Shown here in pieces: positions 1 through 6,000 of a stretch of 12,459 bases of DNA. Source of the DNA: an uncultured Acetatifactor sp. (GTDB taxonomy: Bacteria > Bacillota > Clostridia > Lachnospirales > Lachnospiraceae); assembly GCA_910588225.1 (NCBI GenBank), contig CAJUQT010000048.1, positions 1 to 12,459 on the forward strand, read 5' to 3'. Below the pieces are notes generated by a model. It was not told the origin of the DNA and did no database searches. It saw only the letters and a list, made by a program, of their open reading frames with translations. The position numbers and the translations under genes were made by a program. Position 1 is the first letter of the stretch, and every line of letters begins with the position of its first letter.

Positions 1-47
1 TCTCTGTCTATTCACGTTTTAAAAGCCTATTTTCGCATTTTATCCCC

Positions 48-290
48 CTACCCTTTTTTACCCTTGCACCATTTCAAGCCGATCTTGCTTTCCACCTTTA
101 CAATCTCCAATTCAAGTTTCTGCCGGTCCAGTTGGTTCTTAACCGGAGTGTTGACAAATTTGTCTATCACAATCCCCATAGCTGTAGCAACTTCTGATAG
201 TTTCGCCAATTGAGAAAATATCCATTTGCATTCTTCTGGCGTTATATTAGATACAATCTGCGCTAAAGTTTCATCTATACAAAACGCCAT
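48..290 (-). CDS. Hypothetical small protein (80 aa)
   Basis: I do not recognise this gene. It encodes an 80-residue soluble protein that is predicted mostly helical: an acidic N-terminal half, then a Lys/Glu-rich amphipathic segment (about residues 50-70) and a very basic C-terminus ending KGKKG. No signal peptide, membrane segment or catalytic motif is visible. It uses more A/T-ending codons than its neighbours, which hints at a different origin such as a phage or plasmid remnant. The 'TAMGIVIDK' stretch vaguely resembles helical segments of phage DNA-packaging small subunits, but that is a loose impression. It follows the permease gene on the same strand after about 63 bp, with only a weak purine-rich ribosome site (AAGAG) before the ATG. 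Whether it is expressed is uncertain. Confidence 0.5.
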   Translation of the reverse strand: MAFCIDETLAQIVSNITPEECKWIFSQLAKLSEVATAMGIVIDKFVNTPVKNQLDRQKLELEIVKVESKIGLKWCKGKKG

Positions 291-353
291 ATTGCAATCT
301 CTTATAAATAAACTATCAAATGTACTTTAAGCGTAAAGAATCACTGTAGACCT

Positions 354-2324
354 TCACCCTCCCCTGACCACCGTCCGCTTCGCAATCAGATAGGCCGCCG
401 TATAATACAGCAGGTACAGCACCGCCATGCCCGCCGCCACGATTCCGGTAATCAGCGGCACGTTATCCGCCGCAGCCTCCATCTGTGCAATCCGCAGCAC
501 ATGCCTTCCGAACCAGGCCACCGGAATGCTCATGACACAGGGCAGAATAAAGGGAAGCAGGAAGAAGCTGAAAGTCTGCCGGAACAGGGCTCTGCACTGC
601 TCCCTCTCTCCCATTCCCAGCCGGAAGCATATCTCATAGCGCTGTCTGTCCTCTCCCAGGGAAGAGAGAATCTTCAGGGCCAGAATCGCCATGGCCAGCA
701 GCAGAAATACCGCGGATACGAACAGCGCGCCCACCACCAGGATTGCCGACACATTGTTCTCCTCCTGTCTGTGATACTCTCTGATCTCGAATTCAAGCCT
801 TCCGTCCGTTAGGGAAGCTGGACCATCCGTAGAAGCATAAACCACCTGCCGAAGCGCCCGTTCCAATGCCATGCCGTCGAACCTGTTCTGCTCCGTGAGA
901 TAAGCCACACTCTGTTCCACACATTCCATCCCCTGCACCGCCTCATCCGGCACCACCACATAAAAATACAGATAACTTATCTTCGGATAATCCAGCCGAC
1001 AGCTGTGATAAGTGTAGGACTTCCCGCCCCATTCATATACCATATCCGACCAGTCCGCCTCTCCCACGATGGGATTATTCCCCACAATCATATACTGTCC
1101 TTCCAGACTGACAGGCTCCACCCCCAGAGGCGCCATGACCGCGTTGAAATCACTCACCGGCATAAAGCTGTCCCCGGGAGCCATCCACTCCTCGTACCAC
1201 CTGGTCCTGCTGTAGAAATCCTGCCTGCCCGTCTCAAAGATACGGTAAGGGATTCTCTTTTTGATACCCACATATTTCTCAATGACAGACTCCGCCGCCT
1301 CCAGAGGAAATTCTTCGCTGCGCTCATATTTATTGGAATAATACATGATGTCATAGGGGTATTCGCCAAGCAGCGCCTCCTCCTGACCTGCCTTCTGGAT
1401 AAAGGAAAAATTGGTTCCCACCACCGCAAAGGTCATCAGAAGCGCCAACGCGCCGAACATCAGCGCATTCGCACTTAAGCTGCCCGACAGCTGCCGCAGC
1501 ACAAAGGTGTTGAACCCCCGGCTCCGAAATCCGGGCATGCGCAGGAATAAGGCCACCATACTTTTGGCCAGGCCTGCGTGGAAACCTACCACAGACAGGA
1601 TAAATCCGCTCAGCAGTATGCCCGCACCCTCCAGCTTTGCACCGCCGGAAAGCACCTTATCCATTTCCCGGAAAAAGAGCCCCCCACAGGCAAGCATCCC
1701 CACCAGGGAGACAAACGTCAGCAGGAACCAGCAGACCGGATGCCGCACCCCCTTTTCCACCTTTTTCTCCCCGTGAATCAGATCATAGATACTGACAGAC
1801 TTAAGATAAACTGCGGAGGCAATGGAAGCTGTCAGGAAGATTCCCACTGTCAGCAGGATAGTCCGTGAAAACCCTTCCGCGGAATAGGCCGCTATGGCAA
1901 AGCGCATCTCCAGCAGCTTCATCATCACCGCCATAAGCCCCTGAAAGAGAAAGCCTCCCGCCGCCAGCCCCGCACCCAGGGCAATCAGACAGATCAGCAG
2001 AGTCTCCACAAGGAAGATAGTCAGCAGATCCCGCCTGGTCATCCCCAGCGTCAGATAAGTGCCGAATTCCCGCTTCCTTCGTTTTAGCAGGAAGGAGGTG
2101 GCATAGCTCAACACGAAGGCCACCACCATGGAAATCATAACCACGATAATCTGCAGGGTGGTCTTCGCACTTTCTCCCCGGTCCACGAACACCGCCAGAT
2201 TCCGGCTGTAGATGATATTGTTCACGGCAAAAAGCAATGCTACCGTCAGAGCGACGGTAATAAAATAAATCAGATAATTCCCCAGCTGTCGTTTCACATT
2301 TCTGAATGCAAGCTTAAAATACAT
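354..2324 (-). CDS. BceB-type ABC transporter permease (FtsX-like)
   Basis: Membrane subunit of a Bce/Vra-type ABC transporter, the class that senses and removes peptide antibiotics such as bacitracin or lantibiotics and signals to a partner kinase. Numbering from the ATG at 2324 (656 aa), the hydrophobic segments lie near 15-39, 58-80, 103-132, 154-175, 197-217, 231-253, 285-309, 525-553, 585-609 and 622-648. This 10-TM layout with one large extracellular domain (about 310-522) between TM7 and TM8 is the family hallmark, and the length is normal. Conserved FtsX-type cytoplasmic turns are seen ('KREFGTYLTLGMTRR' and the later 'RYEICFRLGMGE'). A GTG codon 9 bp upstream abuts the Shine-Dalgarno, whereas the chosen ATG lies 8 nt after GGAGG. 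The start overlaps the end of the ATPase gene by 11 bp, so the two are translationally coupled. Substrate is unknown. Confidence 0.92.
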   Translation of the reverse strand: MYFKLAFRNVKRQLGNYLIYFITVALTVALLFAVNNIIYSRNLAVFVDRGESAKTTLQIIVVMISMVVAFVLSYATSFLLKRRKREFGTYLTLGMTRRDLLTIFLVETLLICLIALGAGLAAGGFLFQGLMAVMMKLLEMRFAIAAYSAEGFSRTILLTVGIFLTASIASAVYLKSVSIYDLIHGEKKVEKGVRHPVCWFLLTFVSLVGMLACGGLFFREMDKVLSGGAKLEGAGILLSGFILSVVGFHAGLAKSMVALFLRMPGFRSRGFNTFVLRQLSGSLSANALMFGALALLMTFAVVGTNFSFIQKAGQEEALLGEYPYDIMYYSNKYERSEEFPLEAAESVIEKYVGIKKRIPYRIFETGRQDFYSRTRWYEEWMAPGDSFMPVSDFNAVMAPLGVEPVSLEGQYMIVGNNPIVGEADWSDMVYEWGGKSYTYHSCRLDYPKISYLYFYVVVPDEAVQGMECVEQSVAYLTEQNRFDGMALERALRQVVYASTDGPASLTDGRLEFEIREYHRQEENNVSAILVVGALFVSAVFLLLAMAILALKILSSLGEDRQRYEICFRLGMGEREQCRALFRQTFSFFLLPFILPCVMSIPVAWFGRHVLRIAQMEAAADNVPLITGIVAAGMAVLYLLYYTAAYLIAKRTVVRGG

Positions 2325-3078
2325 CCGTCTCACCTCCCAGAGCCGCGCAGGTCGACCAGATTTCTCTGTACATGTCCTGCCTGTTTCTCTCTCCTCTGTG
2401 AACCTCGTTCCATATTCTGCCGTCCTTCAGGAACAGCACTCTGTCCGCATAGGAACCCATCAGAGCGTCATGGGTGACCATCAGAATCGTGGCCCCCAGA
2501 GAGCGGTTCATCCTCTGAAAGGTCTTCATCAGATTTCTGGCATTGGCGGAGTCCAGCGCACCTGTAGGTTCATCCGCCAGCACCAGCGCCGGGTCCGTGA
2601 TCAAAGCTCTGGCACAGGCGGCTCTCTGCCTCTGGCCTCCGGACAGCTCCCGTGGAAACTTGTCCAGCTGCTCCGTCACATCCAGCGCTTCCGCCGCTTT
2701 CCTGAGCCTGCCGTCGCTCTCTTCATGGTTCATTTTCCTCAGATTCAGGGGCAGTACAATATTCTCCCCTATGGTCAGAGTATCCAGCAGATTATACTCC
2801 TGAAAGATGAACCCCAGCCGGTCTCTCCGGAACAGGGAGAGCTCGTTTTCCTTCATTTCCGTCAGTTCTCTTCCGTCCACCCGCACCGTCCCTGAGCTGA
2901 CCTGGTCAATGGTGGAGATCACATTCAGCAGAGTGCTTTTCCCGGAGCCGGAAGCCCCCATAATGGCAGTGAACTCCCCTTTTTTTACCTGGAAGGATAT
3001 CCCGTCCAGGGCCTTTGTCACCACGCTGCCCCTGCCATAATATTTTGTCACATTTTCAATTTCCAGAATGCAGTTCAT
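2314..3078 (-). CDS. BceA-type ABC transporter ATP-binding protein
   Basis: Cytoplasmic ATPase partner of the adjacent FtsX-like permease. Numbered from the ATG at 3078 (254 aa), it has all the nucleotide-binding motifs: Walker A GASGSGKST (41-49), Q-loop Gln93 in 'FIFQEYNLLD', signature LSGGQRQ (145-151), Walker B 'VLADEP' (166-171), D-loop 'GALDS' and the switch His203 in 'MVTHD'. 'FQEYNLLDTLT' is typical of the Bce/LolD/MacB peptide-transport branch. An ATG two codons upstream (3084) sits only 2 nt after AGAGAGG, while the chosen ATG is 8 nt away, so 3078 is preferred. The gene has its own promoter and a BceR-like operator upstream, and overlaps the permease gene by 11 bp. It probably responds to the regulator/kinase pair encoded at 3499-5627. 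Confidence 0.93.
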   Translation of the reverse strand: MNCILEIENVTKYYGRGSVVTKALDGISFQVKKGEFTAIMGASGSGKSTLLNVISTIDQVSSGTVRVDGRELTEMKENELSLFRRDRLGFIFQEYNLLDTLTIGENIVLPLNLRKMNHEESDGRLRKAAEALDVTEQLDKFPRELSGGQRQRAACARALITDPALVLADEPTGALDSANARNLMKTFQRMNRSLGATILMVTHDALMGSYADRVLFLKDGRIWNEVHRGERNRQDMYREIWSTCAALGGETDVF

Positions 3079-3103
3079 TTCCATCGCCTCTCTATATCGC
3101 CTT

Positions 3104-3133
3104 ATTGTAATTATTTATTGCCTTACCTGTCAG
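3104..3133 (-). promoter_or_regulatory. Promoter of the ABC transporter operon
   Basis: On the minus strand a -35 CTGACA (3128-3133) and a -10 TACAAT (3104-3109) are separated by 18 bp; each matches the sigma-A consensus at 5 of 6 positions. Transcription would start near 3097, giving a leader of only about 20 nt. It is the best promoter match in the gap before the ATPase gene. Confidence 0.6.
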
Positions 3134-3197
3134 GTTTTATTTTTCTTTATCTTAACACGAAAGCGATGGAAGTGTTCTAACGAAATTCTCCTTTTCT

Positions 3198-3213
3198 CTT
3201 ACGGTTTTGTAAG
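3198..3213. promoter_or_regulatory. Putative BceR-type response-regulator operator
   Basis: A perfect 5-bp inverted repeat, CTTAC-N6-GTAAG. Read on the minus strand its core is TTACA-AAAC-CGTAA, one base from the TNACA-N4-TGTAA inverted repeat known for BceR-family regulators. Its centre is about 108 bp upstream of the inferred start of the ABC operon, the kind of far-upstream position reported for Bacillus BceR sites. Binding is inferred, not shown. Confidence 0.5.
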
Positions 3214-3232
3214 GTGAAAAGCACCAGCCGTT

Positions 3233-3439
3233 TCACACCTTTTCCACAGGAATCCATACCTCGTAATACCGGTGCTTCTGACGAAAATCGTAGTCTGTCC
3301 AGAGGTGCAAAACCTCAATAGCAAAATCATATTTCTGTTTGTACTCAGAAGCAGGAAGCCACAAGTCAAAGATCAGCTCAAACAGCTTCGGGAACTCCTT
3401 CCATGCAAGTCCGCCACATTCTGTTTTGAACGCTGCATA
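3233..3439 (-). pseudogene. Truncated GyrI-like / AraC effector-binding domain fragment
   Basis: Reading the minus strand upstream of the TGA at 3233-3235 gives 68 open codons, bounded by an in-frame TAA at 3440-3442, with no start codon or ribosome site. The peptide runs 'YAAFKTECGG', then 'AWKEFPKLFELIFDLWLP', a variable middle, then 'YYEVWIPVEKV'. This matches the C-terminal half of GyrI-like effector-binding domains (Y-x-F-x-G...IF-x-x-WLP...Y-E-x-W-I-P-V) as found alone or at the end of AraC/MerR-type regulators. The N-terminal half is missing, and the upstream DNA to the kinase stop shows no coding continuation. A short direct repeat (AAAAAGCAT) flanks the break. It lies between the kinase and ATPase genes, where other Bce loci usually have no gene, so it is probably the relic of an inserted and decayed regulator. 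Confidence 0.6.
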
Positions 3440-3498
3440 TTAAAAAGCATTTTTGACAAAAAAGCATCAGTGCATCATAGAACAGCAGCCTTACCCGA

Positions 3499-5019
3499 CT
3501 ACTTAACACAACTGCCATACCTCAGCGTAACGCAGGTGAATTCCCCTTCCTTCGATGTGATTTCCATCGTGATTCCCAGGCGGTCACAGAGCTCCTTCAC
3601 GATGTACAGACCCATACCTGTGCCGCAGAGACCTGTAGCTCCGTTTTCCGTCTCCGCAATGTGAAATATCTCTCCGGTGCTGTTCGAACTGCCAGGGTTT
3701 CTGAATCCCGGAATATCGGCTCCCCTTCCGATGCCTCCGGTCCCCAAAGCTGCGCCCTTCCTCCTGCCGCTTCCGGTAAATCCCCGCTCTGTCACTCTGT
3801 GAAGTTCATGGGCCGGAATGCCGGGGCCGTTGTCCCTGACAGAAATCACGCTCTCCTCCGCCCGGATCCTGATCTGACAGCCAGGACAATATTTCGCACA
3901 GTTAATCAGAAGCTGTTTCAGGATAAAGCAGAGAGATTTCTCATCTGAGCACACTGTAAAATCCCCTTCCGTCTCCACGCTTATCCCCGCACCAATCAGC
4001 AGCTCCATCTGGCTTCTCACAGCTTCCCCAACGCTCCCCGCAACGGAAAATTCTCTGATCTTCACATCCTTTTCCGCTGTGCGCAGCCTGGCGTAATATA
4101 AAATGCTTTCCGTCAGGTTGTCGGCTCGTTTCAGTTCCCGCCGCAATTTCCGCAAATCTGTCTGCCTTTCATACAGCCATACCCTGATATCTGTTTTCTC
4201 TTCGGAAGCACCTTCCATAAATTCTGTGTCTGTCGGCTTTTCTCTTTCTATATCGCAGGAAGACATGCTGTTACGGAAAGGCACATCATCACAGGAAGAC
4301 ATGTCGTCACAGCAAGCCATGTCGTCACAAGACTGCACATTATCACAGAGGAGCATACCGTCGCAGGACCGCATACCATCACATGAAATCGCACCATTGC
4401 AAGACAGCATGTCAACGCGGGAAAGGGCACCGTCGAGAATCAGCGTACAGGCTGTCAGCGGCGTCTTCATCTCATGAATCCAGCTCTCCACGTAATCACA
4501 GTACTCCTCTTTCTCCCTCCGCACCTGCTCCACAATCCCTATGGCAGACCGGGATATCTCCTTCATCACCTGAAAATACCGCTTTTCCATATCGTTTACA
4601 GGCTTTGTCAGCATTTCTCCCAGCAGATACCTTTCCGTAAGCGTCAGCGCCTCCACCAGCTTCTCCAGTTCGGCAAACCGTTTCCATTCCAGCAGCCCGC
4701 TTATCACCAGCCAAAGCAGAACAGTTGTCAGACAGGCCGCCCCCAGAACAGCAATCAGAGCTGTGTCAGTCCCTGCAACGGCCAGAATTCCGGCCGTCAG
4801 AATCCCTCCAATGCCCAGAAAACATAATGTGACCGCCCTGGATCTCAACATACTGACAACACACTCACATATTGCCCTGCCTTTCTCTCCTCTTCCCGAA
4901 CTGCCGTCCTTATCTCCCGCCTCACGAACAACACTCCCACCTGCGGCATTTCCGGTCACCCGGGCAACGCTGCCATCTGCGGCGTTCCTGTCCAACTGCA
5001 TCCCCTTCCCACCCTTCAT
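3499..5019 (-). CDS. BceS-like intramembrane-sensing histidine kinase with three expansions
   Basis: Sensor kinase of the Bce module, expected to autophosphorylate and pass phosphate to the regulator encoded just upstream (ATGA overlap, 4 bp). In order: N-terminal cytoplasmic extension (1-60) with a duplicated 12-residue segment; two TM helices (about 63-82, 87-110) joined by a loop of a few residues, the hallmark of kinases that take their signal from a partner transporter; DHp helix 1 with the H-box 'ESWIHEMKTPL' (His182); DHp helix 2 near 283-312 ending 'ILYYARL'; then the ATPase domain with N-box 'LLINCAKYCPG' (Asn373), G1 'DNGPG' (396-400), F-box 'ERGFTG' and G2 'GTGMGLYIV' (466-474). 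All catalytic motifs are present. At 506 aa it is about 170 longer than usual BceS proteins. The excess is the N-terminal extension, about 80 residues between the DHp helices (nine Cys-rich hexapeptides plus an acidic linker) and about 40 extra Gly-rich residues in the ATP lid. Confidence 0.9.
   Translation of the reverse strand: MKGGKGMQLDRNAADGSVARVTGNAAGGSVVREAGDKDGSSGRGEKGRAICECVVSMLRSRAVTLCFLGIGGILTAGILAVAGTDTALIAVLGAACLTTVLLWLVISGLLEWKRFAELEKLVEALTLTERYLLGEMLTKPVNDMEKRYFQVMKEISRSAIGIVEQVRREKEEYCDYVESWIHEMKTPLTACTLILDGALSRVDMLSCNGAISCDGMRSCDGMLLCDNVQSCDDMACCDDMSSCDDVPFRNSMSSCDIEREKPTDTEFMEGASEEKTDIRVWLYERQTDLRKLRRELKRADNLTESILYYARLRTAEKDVKIREFSVAGSVGEAVRSQMELLIGAGISVETEGDFTVCSDEKSLCFILKQLLINCAKYCPGCQIRIRAEESVISVRDNGPGIPAHELHRVTERGFTGSGRRKGAALGTGGIGRGADIPGFRNPGSSNSTGEIFHIAETENGATGLCGTGMGLYIVKELCDRLGITMEITSKEGEFTCVTLRYGSCVK
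4252..4413 (-). repeat. Nine-copy 18-bp coding minisatellite in the kinase gene
   Basis: Nine contiguous, imperfect 18-bp units lie in frame in the kinase gene. A typical unit on the coding strand is GACATGTCTTCCTGTGAT (Asp-Met-Ser-Ser-Cys-Asp). In translation order the units are DMLSCN, GAISCD, GMRSCD, GMLLCD, NVQSCD, DMACCD, DMSSCD, DVPFRN, SMSSCD. The 18 bp before them on the coding strand (4414-4431, GALSRV) may be a worn tenth unit. The array holds nine cysteines and no stop in several frames. It falls in the hairpin loop between DHp helices 1 and 2. Any copy-number change would keep the reading frame. Confidence 0.9.
4912..4983 (-). repeat. 36-bp tandem duplication in the kinase N-terminus
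   Basis: Two diverged 36-bp copies encode AADGSVARVTGN and AAGGSVVREAGD (kinase residues 13-24 and 25-36). They lie in the hydrophilic N-terminal extension ahead of the first TM helix, a part that most BceS-like kinases lack. Confidence 0.65.
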
Positions 5020-5627
5020 AACCGGTACCCCACGCCCCGGACCGTCCGGATATACTCCTCCGCCCCCAATCTGCCCAGCTTTTCCCTCAGGCGGTTCATA
5101 TTGACATATAACGTATTTTCATCAATATACAGGCTGTTCTCCCACAAATCCTCCACAAGCTCCTCTCTGGTACACAGCCCTCTCTTCATCAGACAGGCCA
5201 GAATCCGGGTCTCGTTTTTCGTCAGCTCCTGGCTTTTCCCATCCCGGCTCACTGTCATTTCCGTTAAATTCAACGTCAGGTCTCTGGCTGTCATCACCGG
5301 GCTGCCTTTGCGCTTCAAAAGTCTGGCAATCCGGGCCAGCAGCACGGATGAATGGTAAGGCTTACGAATATAATCGTCCGCCCCCATACCAAATCCCAGA
5401 ATCTCGTCCTCCGCAGAATCTCTGGCTGTCAGAAATATCACAGGCACATCCGAATGCTGTCGTAACTTCCGACACAGCTCGAAACCGCTCTCACCGGGCA
5501 GATTGATATCCAGAAGAGCCAGATCGCAGGGCGGCTCTTCCACCACTTCATAGCCGTTGGCCGTCAGCAATGTTATCAGCTCCCGGCGTATGCACTCGTC
5601 ATCTTCTATCACTAATATTTTCTCCAT
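5016..5627 (-). CDS. BceR-like OmpR/PhoB-family response regulator
   Basis: DNA-binding partner of the adjacent kinase. The receiver domain (about 1-105) has the acidic pair Asp9/Asp10, phospho-acceptor Asp40 in 'LALLDINLPG', Thr67 in 'FLTARD' and Lys89 in 'IRKPY'. The winged helix (about 112-203) has the recognition-helix region 'NTLYVNMNRLREKLG' and ends 'IRTVRGVGYRL', as in OmpR/PhoB proteins. The ATG at 5627 is chosen because AAGGAG lies about 6 nt upstream and 'MEKILVIEDD' is the standard receiver N-terminus; the open frame further upstream looks non-coding. At 203 aa it is about 20 short of the family: 'NGYEVVEEPPCDLALLD' joins beta2 almost directly to beta3, so helix alpha2 seems missing (5523-5546). 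The likely target is the operator at 3198-3213. Confidence 0.92.
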   Translation of the reverse strand: MEKILVIEDDECIRRELITLLTANGYEVVEEPPCDLALLDINLPGESGFELCRKLRQHSDVPVIFLTARDSAEDEILGFGMGADDYIRKPYHSSVLLARIARLLKRKGSPVMTARDLTLNLTEMTVSRDGKSQELTKNETRILACLMKRGLCTREELVEDLWENSLYIDENTLYVNMNRLREKLGRLGAEEYIRTVRGVGYRL

Positions 5628-5756
5628 GGCTTCTCCTTCTTTTTTATCCTCTGCAGGATACTGATTCTGCCTGGCTATTACAGAATTCTCCCCGTCATCT
5701 TCATTTTTTCTGTCACATTGCACGGAACATTCGTTTTCTCTCCCACACCTTCTTCA

Positions 5757-5850
5757 TGTGGACATCTTTCCTGACATCCTGTGGATACTGTGCATAAAAT
5801 CGTGTATAAGTGGTATTTATCTGCTTTCTACGCCTTTTTTCTGTGGATAA
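5757..5850 (-). promoter_or_regulatory. Cluster of five DnaA-box-like 9-mers
   Basis: Read on the minus strand, five 9-mers match the DnaA box TTATNCACA, all in the same orientation: TTATCCACA at 5842-5850 (exact), TTATACACG at 5801-5809 (one mismatch), TTATGCACA at 5789-5797 (exact), GTATCCACA at 5780-5788 (one mismatch, abutting the previous box) and ATGTCCACA at 5757-5765 (two mismatches). An AT-rich stretch adjoins at 5810-5940. The cluster lies in the leader or promoter region of the response-regulator gene. No dnaA, dnaN or other origin genes are in the window, so a regulatory or DnaA-titrating role is as likely as an origin. The rest of this 373-bp gap has a small palindrome (5645-5660) before the regulator's ribosome site and no clear sigma-A promoter. 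Confidence 0.6.
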
Positions 5851-5935
5851 CTGCATTTTTTTCTTACACGGAAATACCCTTAATACCGTTTGCCGCCAAA
5901 AAATCCGTCATTTTGTACAATATTACAGTTGCGTT

Positions 5936-5962
5936 AAAAAGACCGCACCCTGTCGGGTACGG
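5936..5962 (-). terminator. Rho-independent terminator after the NlpC/P60 gene
   Basis: On the minus strand an 8-bp stem CCGTACCC / GGGTGCGG (one G-U pair) with the tetraloop GACA is followed by TC and TTTTT. It starts about 40 bp past the stop codon of the 6001-7188 gene and separates it from the regulator operon. Confidence 0.8.
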
Positions 5963-6000
5963 CCCTTGAAACTTCCTTAAAATCTAACTACATTTCCGGC

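Noticed and set aside
3240..3248. DnaA-box-like TTTTCCACA on the plus strand
   Set aside because: A lone one-mismatch copy inside the pseudogene's coding sequence; expected by chance in 12 kb.
4103..4477. Open frames opposite and alongside the kinase repeat
   Set aside because: The 18-bp unit lacks stops in several frames, so long shadow frames arise automatically; only the kinase frame has conserved motifs.
5628..5723. Upstream start for the response regulator adding 32 residues
   Set aside because: The added peptide is hydrophilic and unlike any receiver, while AAGGAG and the standard 'MEKILVIEDD' start point to 5627.
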